DNA of 64,000 bases from Silene latifolia (lineage: Eukaryota > Streptophyta > Magnoliopsida > Caryophyllales > Caryophyllaceae), in the NCBI RefSeq assembly GCF_048544455.1, contig NC_133537.1, positions 19,343,541-19,407,540 on the forward strand, given 5' to 3'. Position numbers and translations under genes: made by a program. Below are positions 32,101 to 43,994 of this stretch, one piece after another. Every line of letters begins with the position of its first letter. Positions within the stretch are counted from its first letter, which is position 1. The notes under the pieces were generated by a model. It was not told the origin of the DNA, searched no databases, and saw nothing but the letters and a program-made list of their open reading frames with translations.

Positions 32101-33996
32101 ATGTTCAAAGGAGAACCAGAAGACGATGAATTCGAGTCGGAGTCAGAGTCGGAGTCTAGAGAAGTTCCTAAAGAGTCTCCTCCTGTCGTCATTCCCACTC
32201 CCCTCGTTTCTCCTAGCTTAGTGTCAAATAGCAACAGTAGTTCGGGAAATGTCCCAACCACTGTCCCTTTACTGCCACTGACTACAGATCAGATGGCTTC
32301 TTTGTTTCAACTTTTCTCAAATTTTAATATGAATAAATCAGGTTCTGCTTACTCTTCGTGTTATCTTGAATGCAATTCTGTTTACGATGACAATGAGAAT
32401 GACCTAGACCCAGACTCAATCGAAATACCTCCCTACATAGCCAAAGAAATACTACAAGAGGGGGAAGGGGGAGCAGTGATAGAAAATACTGAACCCATCA
32501 ACGTAGGAACTGAACTAGAGCCCCGAGAACTTAGGATATGGACAACATTGAGCCCCACCGAAAGGGCCAATTTCATAGACCTCCTGCACGAGTTCAAAGA
32601 CGTTTTTGCTTGGTCCTACAAAGACATGCCAGGGATCGACAGGGACATCGCAGAGCATAAAATCTCAATCAAACCAGGTTTCAAACCCGTGAAACAGAAG
32701 CTTCGTCAAATGAACACAGAATAGGCTCTCAAAATCAAAGAAGAAGTCGATAAACAATTCAAAGCCGGTTTCATCAAAGTTTCCGAGTACTCAGACTGGG
32801 TAGCTAACATAGTACCCGTACCTAAAAAGGATGGGAGAATCCGCGTTTGTGTTGACTTTAGAAACTTAAACAAAGCGAGTCCTAAGGATGACTTTCCTCT
32901 ACCACATATCGACATATTGGTGGATAATACGGCGGATCACGCGTTACTATCCTTCATGGACGGATACGCAGGATATAACCAGATCAAGATGGCCATAGAA
33001 GACATGCATAAGACCGCCATCGTCACTCAATGGGGAACCTATTGCTACATGGTTATGCCGTTTGGGTTAATCAACGCCGGAGCTACATACCAACGCACCG
33101 CAACTACTCTCTTACATGACATGATGCATAAAGAAGTTGAGGTATACGTAGATGACATGATTGTCATGTCCAAGGAAAGAGAGGGGCACATTGCGAACCT
33201 TCGCAAATTCTTCTCAAGGCTACGGAAGTACAACATGAGGCTCAACCCTCAGAAATGCCCATTCGGAGTGACATCTGGCAAACTCCTGGGATACGTTGTT
33301 AGCCAACGAGGTATATAAATAGACCCTTCCAAGATCAAAGCTCTAATCGAAATGCCACAACCTCAAACGGAGAAAGAAGTTAGAGGATTCCTAGGCAAGG
33401 TGCAATACATAAGTCGATTCATATCAAAACTCACCATGATCTGTGAACCTATCTTGAAGAAGTTAAAGAAAACAGATCACACCATGTGGGATGATGACTG
33501 TCAGAAGGCTTTCGACCGAATCAAAGAAATACTAGCCAAACCTCCAGTGCTCATGCCACCTCAACGAGATCAACCTCTTGGTTTATATCTCACGGTAACT
33601 GAAACGGCCATGGGCGCCATGCTAGCTTAAACTGTAGGAAAAGAAGAAAGAGCTATCTACTATCTTAGTAAGAAGTTCTTGGAGTACGAGTGCAAATACA
33701 CACCACTCGAGAAGACATGCCTCGCTCTTGTGTGGGCAACGAAGAAGCTACGCCATTACATGCTTAGCTACTCCGTCAAAATATTCTCCAAAATGGATCC
33801 TGTCAAATACCTCTTCGAGAAACCCGTTCTTAATGGACGCTTAGCAATATGGACTTTGATGCTCTCAGAGTTCGATCTCAAGTATGTACCTCTGAAAGTT
33901 ATAAAAGGGCGCGCCGTTGCCGAATTCTCCGCAGAAAATCCCATCAATGATACACAAATGATAGACACCTGGTCGTTTCCGGATGAGGATATACTC
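32101..33996 (+). pseudogene. Element D pol, RT and RNase H part
   Basis: In the same register as gag. RT motifs: VDFRNLNKASPKDDFPLPHID, FMDGYAGYNQI, MPFGLINAGATYQR and the catalytic VYVDDMIV. The RNase H region follows, with AIYYLSKKF and YTPLEKTCLALVWA. Stops at 32722 (TAG), 33316 (TAA) and 33628 (TAA) interrupt it, and the last codon before 33997 is cut by element C, whose first bases supply TGA. No protease D-S/T-G motif is visible between the zinc knuckle (about 31700) and RT (about 32560). That stretch instead encodes a Ser/Glu-rich linker. Confidence 0.87.
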
Positions 33997-36089
33997 TGAT
34001 ATGTGATTAGTTTCACCTTTTTACTTCCCATTTTCCATGCGTTTCAACCTCCTTAGCACGATTTTAGCTTCCTTTCGCTCATCTTTTGCCCTTTTATTCC
34101 ATGTACCGCCATATTACGGTTCCCCATGATCTTTTGCAGGGAATTAGCCTCGTAAAAGGGAAGACGGAATGAAACCCGAGTGAAAGGCTAACCCGTGGTA
34201 GCTTGAGAAGAAAAAGGGGTGAAGAATGCTGAGAAGAGTGTTCTGCCGGTAGACCGGCAGCCGGTCTGGCCACCGGCAGAACACACCCCCCACAATGCCA
34301 AGAAAAATGAAGAAGGAAGTTGAAGGCTGTGTTCTGCCGGCAGGCCGGCAGCCGGTCCACCGGTAGAACACAGCAGCTAGAGTTGATTTAGAATTAGAGA
34401 AGAAAAAGAGTTTGGCCTCGCTACCGGTAGACACACCGGCAACCGGTCAACAGGCAGAGCACATCACAAGGAAACATTCGAAGACCTGAAGACAGTGTTC
34501 TGCCGGCAGGCCGGCAGCCGGTCCACCGGCAGAACACACTTGCCAGCTATTTCCAAAATTTCGAGTTTATTTGACCTTGCTGCCGGTAGGCGCACCGGCA
34601 GCCGGTCCACCGGCTGAACACAGCAACAGGCGGATTTTGGGCTTTTCTCCTCTTTTCTCCTCTTTTCTTCTTAATCTTATGAAAGACTATAAATAACCCC
34701 CCCCCCCTTAACCATAGACCTAAATTAATTTCCTTTTGCAAGTTTGAATCTTGCTAATTACATTGTTAATTTTTCCTTAATTAGAACAAGTTCTTCAATT
34801 ATTTAGTAGTAGAAATTGGGTTGTAAGAAGATTGAAGGTTCCTCCTTCTTTATTGTTCAATCCAAATTCCTTTCTTGCATTTGGGTTGGTATTATTTCTC
34901 TTCCTAATTTCATTTGTTTACATTTGCTTTTCCATTAAGTTTTGTTTAATTGTTTGTGTTAAATTTCCATCCTTGTTGTTTGATTGTTGTTATTTTCACT
35001 CTTGTTCATCTTTCCTTTGTTCACCTTTGTTATTTACATCAAAGATTGAGTCTTTGATTTCCTTGTGCTAAAGATTGAATCTTTGGGTTACTTGAGTTAA
35101 AGGTTGTGTCTTTTAGTTTAATCATCCTCATTATTAGACTAAATTATCTTTGTTCTTTAATTATTGTTGGATTGTTGCATGTTTAGAAGTAGAATTCATC
35201 CTCCCATTATATTTATGCTTAAAGACTCCATCTTTGTTGCTTTTCTTGCTTTTAGAAACATGATTAGTGAGTAGTCTTTCACTAGGACTCGGTTTGACCC
35301 AACATGAGTAGCTTCACTAATTGAATCTCATAAAGGTTAATTATTTGGGGAAATTGGTGAGGGTAGTTTAGAGGAATGACATGGTTTAAGGATTGATTTT
35401 TGGGTAGCGTCGACTTTTAACCCTTGTCCACCAACGAGAGTTGGTTAGGTTGTAATTTGGATACCTGAGAACTGGTCTTATCACTAACCTAAGTTGAGAC
35501 CGAAAGGGAGAACCGAGGGAGGGTACCTCTAGACTAACGTTTGAAATCGACCCTCGAGAGAGGGAGTGGGATGACCCGGATTTTGATGAGTACTTAATGA
35601 GCTTGACCGATTTCTAGACCTCCTTGGAAAAGTGCACATTTTTGGGGTTGTCGAGTGTTGAGTTAAGGATTTCGACCTTCGAACCCGAGAGGGGGGTTGG
35701 TGGGTAGTGCTAGTGTCCTATTTTGAACCCGAGAGGGGGGTCTTAGGCGAATTAGAGCCATCTCCTCCTCACCTAGCTACCCTTATGATTGGCCTAGGGA
35801 TTTAATTGTGTGAAGTTATGAATTGTTTTGGGAAGAACAGAGTCTTAGGCTTTTAAATTATTTGATTTACATCTGATCATTTCATCTTGCTCATTTACCT
35901 ATTTCTTATTTAGTTTGCATTTCACTTTGTTTTAGGTAGTTTTAGTATAACAAACTCATCCCTTATTGCCGACTTAGCTAAACGATAGGATTAGAACAAT
36001 TAGTAATCTTTTCAACTCCTTGTGGGATCGACCCTCTATTTTGCACAACGATAAATCGTGCACTTGCGAGGTATAGCTTGACACCATCA
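33997..36089 (+). repeat. Element C 5' LTR
   Basis: 2093 bp, near-identical to 58205-60314. U3 has five CCGGCAG-type hairpin units (34239-34621), then TATAAATA (34688-34695) followed at once by a run of C residues. Confidence 0.93.
34239..34621. repeat. U3 hairpin array of element C
   Basis: Five units of about 43 bp at roughly 34239, 34330, 34421, 34496 and 34579. Each begins with a GTGTTCTGCCGG-like arm and ends with the complementary CCGGCAGAACAC-like arm. Between them lies GGCCGGCAGCCGGTCC, itself able to pair. Spacing between units is 75-91 bp. The last unit ends about 67 bp upstream of the TATA box. Confidence 0.85.
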
Positions 36090-36095
36090 AGTTTT

Positions 36096-36113
36096 TGGCG
36101 CCATTGCCGGGGA
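36096..36113 (+). promoter_or_regulatory. Element C primer binding site (tRNA-Asp)
   Basis: TGGCGCCATTGCCGGGGA, one mismatch to the complement of the tRNA-Asp 3' end. This is the standard Athila primer. It lies 6 bp after the LTR. Confidence 0.88.
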
Positions 36114-36202
36114 GTTCGGCTAGATATTAATTGTTTTAGTTCTAGTTTAGACTAAGTCTTTTGTGTTACTAATCCTTCTCTTGAGTGTGTAGGACTTTTT
36201 GC

Positions 36203-37713
36203 ATGAGTAGGAGAACTCGAAGAGGTCATCCAATTGATCCGATTAACCACGAGATTGAAGCTACCGCAAGAAGACTAAATTCACTACGTAGAAGAGGGCT
36301 TATAGAAACACCAACTTCTCAAGAAAATTTAGTAGTTTAAGACTTTCAAGAAGAACCAAGTACCTTTGAAACTTTTGAGAATCCCTTTGCAAATTCGGGA
36401 GAAGAAGTGACAATGGCCGCGGTTCCTATGCGAGATAACTTGGCTCCGAAAAAGGTGGTGAATCCGAGTATTGTCAAGCCACCTATTCAAGCCAACAATT
36501 TTGATGTGAAATCCAGCTTGCTACAACTTGTCCAAGGGAATCAATTCGGAGGAGGAGCCACCGAAAACCCCAACGAACATCTCAACGAGTTCTTGGATAG
36601 TTGTGACATGTTCAAGGCCAAAGGAGTGTCGGAGGATGCCTTACGCCTTAGGCTTTTCCCTTACTCCTTGAGGGGAAGTGCCAAGGAATGGCTTAAAAGT
36701 TGTGAACCCGACTCTCTTCGGACTTGGGATGATGCCTCTAAGGCTTTCCTAAACAAGTATTTCCCACCCCAACGAACCGCAAGAATCAAAAGTGAGCTTC
36801 AAGGTTCACCCAACAAGAAGATGAGACCCTTTACGAAGCATGGGAGAGGTACAAGGGCCTCCAAAGGTTATGTCCTCACCACGGGATTGGGGATGATGAG
36901 CTCATCAACAATTTCTATGAAGGGTTGAACAATGAAATGAAGATGAACCTTGATTCCGGCTCGGGAAAGGGAGCATTGGATAAAATAGATCACAAGACGG
37001 CCAAAGAGCTCATTGAAGAGATGGCTTCTCGTACCTTTCATTGGAACCATGATAGGCACAAGAGGAAAGGAAAGTCCACGGTTGAATCAGCCAATAATGT
37101 TGAAGTTAAAGGGTTGATTGAAGAGCTTAAGCAACAAGTTGCCTTGATGAGTTCAAGCAACACATCTAGCAATTCTTCTATGGGGAACCAAGTTTATAGT
37201 TGTGAGATTTTTGGAGACCAAGGACACCCACCCAATGAGTGTCCTTTGATGATAGGAGATGGAAATTGCATGGAGCAAGTGAACGGGATATGGGAGTCTA
37301 GTCCGGCCAAGCAAGCATTTAACAACAACCAATATCATCCCGGAATGAGAGCCCACCCAAACTTCTCTTATGGCTCTCAAAATGTCCAAAACCCAACCTT
37401 CCAACAAAAATCACAACAACCAAACTTTCAAGCTCAAAAACCGAACACAACATTCAATCAAGGTCCACCGGGTTTCCTAGGAAGAACCTTCCAATTAAGA
37501 CAACAATTTCGACCACTCAACCCACCAAATAACCCACCTTTCCAACCAAATAACCCACCTTTCCAACAATCCACCCAACCAAAGTCAAGCTTGGAACTCA
37601 TGATGGAACAATTGATGACTTCCCAAAACCAACTTGTCAATACTCAAAACACAATTCATCAACAATTCCACTCAAAAACAAGAAGAGACAACCTCATCCA
37701 TCAACCAACTTAG
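36203..37713 (+). pseudogene. Element C gag
   Basis: ATG at 36203 (MSRRTRRGHPIDPINHEIEA), with an in-frame TAA at 36338. The capsid part at 36407-36928 has NPNEHLNEFLDSCDMFK, LRLFPYSLRGSAKEWL and FLNKYFPPQRTARI. A frameshift near 36830 moves the frame to 36925-37713. The zinc knuckle there reads C-E-I-F-x4-H-x4-C: the second Cys codon is TTT. A second frameshift near 37670 leads into the protease/RT frame. The Gln/Pro/Asn-rich tail is normal for Athila. Confidence 0.85.
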
Positions 37714-39789
37714 AACCCAAATGCAAGCTTCCCAACGGATGACGGACAACCAAATCTCCCAATTGGCTTCCCAAATGAGCCAACTACAAGCCTCTCATGG
37801 GAAATTCCTGGGTAAAACCGAGGAGAATCCGAAAACCATAAATTCTATCCACTTGAGGAGTGGTAGAGATTTGGAAGACCGGACATTTGTCAAGAAAAGG
37901 AAGAGTAGTAAACCGGGTGATATGGTTGAGCCTCAAATTGTGGTTGAATCTCCTAAGGTAATTGAAGAAAAAGGGGTTGAAGATGAACTTATGGAAATTG
38001 TTGTGGAGACTCCAAAGGTGATTGATGAACCAACAAGGGTCGTTGAAGGGCCAAAACAACAAGTTGTGAAAACCTATGTGCCACCAATTCCTTTCCCACA
38101 AAGGTTGGCAAGGGCAAAACGTGAACAAAAATATGGAAAGTTTATGGACATGATGAAGGGTATCAACATTACCATGCCTTTCATTGATGCCGTCAAGGAA
38201 ATACCAAGCTATGGAAAGTTCTTGAAGGAGCTAATCTCAAACAAAAATTCCTTGAGCCCGACTACCACGGTGAACTTATCCAAGGAGTGTAGTGCAATTC
38301 TTATGAATGAGGCTCCTCAAAAGCTTGAAGACCCGGGGAGCTATTCCATACCTTGCAAAATTGGGACCGTGCATATTGAGAGAGCTTTGTGTGATTTGGG
38401 GGCAAGCATTAGTCTTATGCCCCTCAAAATTTTGAAGAAATTAAAGGGTTACGAGCTTTCACCAACAAGGGTTTCTCTCCAACTTGCGGATAGGTCGGTA
38501 AGATACCCCATCGGTCTTGTGGAGGATGTCCCACTCAAAGTGGGCAAACTTGCATTCCCATGTGACTTCTATGTAATGGACATCCCCGAGGACTCAAAAA
38601 TTCCCATCATATTGGGACGCCCTTGCCTTGCTACGGTGGGTGCCATGATTGATGTGAAGAATGGAAAGCTTTCTCTACAAGTGGGTGAAGAAAAGTTTGA
38701 ATTCTCCTTGAACAAGGCTATGAAAGAGCCTTCGGAAGAAAACTCTTGTTACATGATTGACATGGTAGAGGAATGGGTTGATATGAAGAAATATGATGAA
38801 GACAAGGGTTTGCAAGGATTCCTTGAGGGCAAGGTAAAAGATTGCAAGGAGCACCGAGAGTATGCTTTAGCTATGGAAGCAACAATTGAAGAAGACCCGG
38901 ACAAAGAATTTGAGAGCTTGAGAGGAGATGGTAAAAAGGAGGAGAGATCTACGCCTCCTCAAGTGGAGTTGAAACCTCTTCCCTCTACTCTTAAACATGC
39001 TTTCCTTAGCCCTAATGACAATTACCCTATTATTGTCAATAGTGCACTCAATGACACCGAACTTCAAAAGTTACTTGATGTTGTGAGAAAATATAAGGAT
39101 GTCATTGGGTACTCAATTGATGATATCAAGGGGATTACCCCTTCTTTTTGCACCCACCGCATTCATTTGGAGGATGAGAGTGCATCTTCCATTGAGCCTC
39201 AACGCCGCCTTAACCCCGCAATGAAAGAAGTGGTTAGGAAGGAGGTGTTGAAGCTTTATGATGCAAGTATAATTTACCCTATCTCCGATAGTGCATGGGT
39301 GAGCCCGGTGCATGTTGTGCCAAAGAAGGGCGGGGTCACGGTAGTCACCAATGACAAGAATGAGCTAATTCCAACAAGAATCACAACCGGGTGGAGAATG
39401 TGTATAGACTATAGACGCCTCAACAAGGCGACTAGGAAAGACCATTTCCCCCTCCCTTTCCTTGACCAAATGTTGGAAAGGCTTGCCCAACACTCTCACT
39501 TTTGCTACCTTGATGGGTTTTCGGGGTTTTTCCAAATCCCAATTCACCCTAATGACCAAGAAAAGACCACCTTCACGTGCCCGTTTGGCACCTTTGCTTA
39601 TAGGCGCATGCCCTTTGGGCTATGCAATGCGCCGGCCACATTTCAAAGATGCATGCTAGCTATATTTTACGAATATGTTGAGGATATAATGGAGGTGTTT
39701 ATGGACGATTTCTCCGTCGTAGGCACCTCATTTGATGGATGTCTAACTAATTTGAGTAAGGTCTTGAAAAGGTGTCAAGAGACCGGTCT
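37714..39789 (+). pseudogene. Element C protease and RT (first part)
   Basis: The open frame 37634-39826 crosses into the Tekay insert at 39790, so its real part ends at 39789. The protease shows LCDLGASISLMPL and IILGRPCL. RT motifs are RMCIDYRRLNKATRKDHFPLP, YLDGFSGFFQIPIHP, MPFGLCNAPATFQRCM and the catalytic VFMDDFSVVG. All catalytic Asp residues are present, so inactivation here is by insertion. The frame continues without loss at 43995. Confidence 0.9.
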
Positions 39790-42521
39790 TGTGACACCCT
39801 TAACTAACGCGATAATTAACACCTAAAATCTACGGAAAAACTGGTAGGATATGTTGGTAATTGGTCCAACTATATAAAAACCTGTAATTTCAAAAATTTT
39901 TCTAAACCAATCACAACATTTCCAACATTCCCAAGAGGCGGGTGCCAAAACCTGCAATGCTAACGAACTAATTTACATGCTATAGCTAACGATAAGAAAA
40001 TGTAATGATACAAACCCAAAATAGAAAAGGGAGACATATGTCCCTTCAAATTATATACAAAACCAAAAGTTAAAAAGGTTTACTATAAGAATAGCTAAAC
40101 TAGGTCCAAGGTTCCTTATGCTCACTAGCTCGTCTGTGACCCCAACAAAGCATCATCAACCTGTCAATCGCATTTTATACAAACACGAAAGCCACAATTC
40201 AGTGGGGAGTAACTTCGAGTCCTCCCAGCCACGAATCGTCATAATTAATGTAACATGTAGTAAACATGTAAACAGTATGACAATTAATCTAATTTCCAAG
40301 TATTATAACATATGAATACTAATTTGACCAATTTAAACTATCATGTAAAACATATAACAAATTGTAATCCAAACTTTATCAATTGTAACCGGCTTACATC
40401 TCACCTATTACAATTCATAAAATCACCATACAAGAAAGGGCAATATATCAAAGACAGGCATAAGTTCTTAGTACCGTCAATAGTCACTCTGTAACTCGAG
40501 TCTATACCACGAGGTAGGGAAGGTAATCGAACCGGTATCTTGGCTCAGCGGTTAATATTAATAAAACATGGCCAAGACACAACACAACCCTAGCCTAAAA
40601 TCTGCGCAGACCTAGACATGCGGATACACACCACCGCACCCAAGACCCACAATTTTTCTAAAACAAAGTGAGTACCCTAAGGAGTCCACCAAAGGGTTGG
40701 CTAGTACTTAAGCTGACCACTTACTATCAAAATAAGTAACGAGGTCATGCCCCAACTTGGATATAAATCCACTAGTCAGGAACACAAAGGCTATTAAGCA
40801 GTGAACATATACTCGTCAGAGACTATAAAGACCTATCTATGACAAACACAACAACCTGCAAGAGATATTCAATACCCATTTCAATTCTAGCAAATTTTAA
40901 CAATATTAAAGGCTTTAGGGGAATCTAGGGCCATTTCTACAATACAAGACACTATTAAATTCAATCAGCTATACATGTGAACTAAAGCTTGATAAATGGC
41001 CTAAAACAAGAAAAAGGCCGATTATCTAATTCATATAAAATTTCATCCAACCGAATTTTTACCCGCAACCCCTGCGGACAGTACGGGTTAAATTGCGGTC
41101 GACCAATCACTCAATTAATCGACATCGAATCGGTCAAAGGGACTAAGGCTCGGCCAAGACAATCATCAAAACATTACAATTATAGCTATATAATTCATTT
41201 TGAGCCTATTAATTACAATTTCACTTTGTAAACTATCCTAACATGTGATAACTATCAATATAACATAATTTTTTTACCATTAACATAATTTTTAACTACT
41301 ATTATGATTCATTTCCCAAGTTTAACCATATGTTACTTAGTCTAATTATATCATTAATGAACCTAAAATGACGAACAAGCATGGAAAACCGCGAAACAAG
41401 TAACGGGCCGACCCGGGCCAGCCGTGGGCCAGCCGTGGGCCTGCCGGGCTGCTGCCGGGCCTGCTGCCGCCACCCCCACACCTCTTTTTTTTCCATTTTT
41501 GTTCATTATAACATCGTCTGAACACTAATTAATCGTTCCCAATACAACTATGTTAACTTAAACTAACAAAAGACATAAATTAAGCATGCATGCATCAAAT
41601 TTTAACATGTGAAAATTACTACTCAAACAAAAATCACCAAACATACAAAAACAACAAAGATTGTGACGATTATTCGTCGAGTAACTCGAAATATGTTACC
41701 TTAAGCTAGAAAATGAGCAATTAGCACCTTAAAACCCAAACCCTAATATACACTAGCCGCTATCCTCGACAATATACGAGTCCCCAAACTCGTCTTCCAA
41801 ATCTTCACCTAAATAAACAATAAAAACACAAAAATAAGTATATAAAACCGAAATTACCCAAAATTCGTCTTAAAACAACTTCAAGAAAACTGAAATTAAA
41901 ACATACTAGGTTGTAGATCTCGACGAGGGGATTCCGGAAATGTAAATTTCGTGAAAATCCGATAAGAAACGAGAAAGATGTGATGATTTTTAGCTTGAAA
42001 TGTATAAAAATGGTGTTTTGGGAAGATTAGAATGTTGGAGAAGATGGTGGAAGCAAAGGAAAATCAGAAAAAAGAAAAGAAAGGGGGAGGGGAGCCGCGG
42101 GTAAGGGAGAGGAAAGGAGGGAGACGGGTTTAAGTCGGGATTTTACGAGTCGGTTTCGGCTCGTTTCGATAATAATTAAAACCGTAGGTCAAATGCAAAT
42201 TCCGACAAGACCAAAGTTCTTAAACACGAGATTACAAGAAAATTGAATACTCATACGACCCATTTCCAAATTCGTTTACCCAATGTTCAAAAGAATTATC
42301 ATTTCCCCCGATATGCCCTTATTTCGAAATAAAAAGTTTTTACACGGTTTAAACTATTTTTAAACATTTCAAAACTATCAAAATAAATACTTTACTACAA
42401 AATATAATAAAATTATATTTCTTTGAATTATTATTACTTGAAATACATTAATATCAAATTTTACTTGTTTAATTAATTATTTCCGAAATATATTAACGGT
42501 CCGAAATTACGGGGCGTTACA
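39790..42521 (-). repeat. Tekay remnant 3' LTR (full)
   Basis: 2732 bp. Its last 230 bp (about 42292-42521) are repeated at 43761-43994. It contains a very GC-rich patch at 41405-41472 with repeated GGGCCAGCCGT and CTGCCGGG phrases. Otherwise AT-rich and non-coding. Confidence 0.85.
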
Positions 42522-42680
42522 ATCACCCGAGATTAAACACTCATTAATGTTAAAACCATTAAAAATCATATAAGTATTTCCAAAATCTTAGTTTAGAGTT
42601 CTATAGTAAGAATACTATCTTTACTAATTATGATTAAATAAGGCTTAGTAGCTCGGAAAAAGAGTAAGAAAAGGAATACC

Positions 42681-43298
42681 TTACGAGAATAATACAGGAT
42701 ATTTAGTTAACATAGAAGCTTCAGTCTCCCAAGTCTCCTCTTCGACATTTCCACAACGCCAAAGAACACGGACTAAAGGTACAACTTTGCTCCTAAGTTG
42801 CTTGTTGGCTTTTTCAAGAATCCGAATTGGCCTTTCTTCAACCACCAAGTTAGGCTCCAATTCAAGAATCTCTTCTTGGATGATATGGCTAGGGTCACTA
42901 ATGTACTTCCTCAATTGAGAAACATGAAAGACATTATGAACCTTGCTCAGATTTGGGGGCAATTCTAAACGATAAAACTGACCAATCTTTTCAATCACCT
43001 GAAAAGGTCCAATATATTTAGAGCTCAGCTTCCCTTTAACGCCAAACCGTTTCACCCCTTTCATAGGTGACACTTTAAGGAATACTTGATCATCAACCTC
43101 AAAGGAAAGTGGTCGACGACGGACATCAGCATATGATTTTTGACGGTCCTGAGCGGCCTTCATCCGCTCCCGAATGATCTTAACTTGTTCAGTGGACTCG
43201 GTCACCAAATCAGGTCCTAACATTGGAATATTTTGGGTTTGATCCCAACAGACTGGAGTACGGCATTTTCTACCATACAGAGCCTCATATGGTGCCAT
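42681..43298 (-). pseudogene. Tekay integrase C-terminus with chromodomain
   Basis: Begins MAPYEALYGRKCRTP, the conserved end of the chromovirus integrase core. It passes through the GKLSSKYIGPFQVIEKIG module and NVFHVSQLRKY, and ends in a chromodomain (PIRILEKANKQLRSK, VRVLWRCGNVEEETWETE) that in such elements guides integration to heterochromatin. The frame is broken just upstream: the core segment sits in another register. Confidence 0.9.
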
Positions 43299-43760
43299 TT
43301 AAATGGAGGCTTGATAGCTGTTGTTGTAAGAGAATTCAACCAGAGGTAAACATTTCTCCCAAGAAGTTTGGAAATCTAAGGCACAGGCACGAAGAAGATC
43401 CTCTAAAGTTTGAATTGTTCTCTCAGTTTGACCATCAGTGGCGGCGTGAAAAGCGTGCTCATCAACGATTTACTACCCAAGGCCTCTTGTAATGCAGTCC
43501 AGAAACGAGAACAAAATCGAGGGTCTCGATCTGAAACTATATCTTTAGGAACCCCATGATAGCGTACTACTTCATTCACATAGGCACCAGCTAGAACTTC
43601 TAAACTCCAGGTCTCTTTGATAGGAATAAACCGAGCACACTTAGTCAATCGGTCCACAACCACCCAAATAGCATTCTTCCTAGTGGAAGTCCTGGGTAAA
43701 GCCATCACAAAATCCATGGATATAGACTCCCATTTCCAAAGAGGAACATCCAAGGGTTGA
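43299..43760 (-). pseudogene. Tekay integrase core fragment
   Basis: [31 protein letters not shown] and [18 protein letters not shown] contain the first two catalytic Asp residues. The sequence breaks off against the LTR fragment at about 43761 upstream, and is frameshifted near 43410 downstream. Confidence 0.85.
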
Positions 43761-43994
43761 AAAAAATTATCATTTCCCCCCCGATATGCCCTTATTTCGA
43801 AATAAAAAGTTTTTACACGGTTTAAACTATTTTTAAACATTTCAAAACTATCAAAATAAATACTTTACTACAAAATATAATAAAATTATATTTCTTTGAA
43901 TTATTATTACTTGAAATACATTAATATCAAATTTTACTTGTTTAATTAATTATTTCCGAAATATATTAACGGTCCGAAATTACGGGGCGTTACA
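43761..43994 (-). repeat. Tekay remnant 5' LTR fragment
   Basis: Repeats the terminal 230 bp of 39790-42521 almost exactly. A small difference is a longer C-run (CCCCCCC at about 43781). Confidence 0.88.

Larger units (their letters stand above)
39790..43994 (-). mobile_element. Deleted Tekay-type chromovirus inside element C
   Basis: TGTGACACCC to GGCGTTACA with TSD GGTCT (39785-39789, 43995-43999). On the minus strand the right end is the first 230 bp of the 5' LTR. The interior retains only integrase, and the left end is a full 3' LTR. Everything from within the 5' LTR through gag, protease, RT and RNase H has been lost in one or more deletions, with outer ends intact. Confidence 0.9.

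Noticed and set aside
34239..34621. CRISPR-like array
   Set aside because: Regular units with spacers, but in a plant LTR with diverged repeats and non-unique spacers; it is a retroelement hairpin array.
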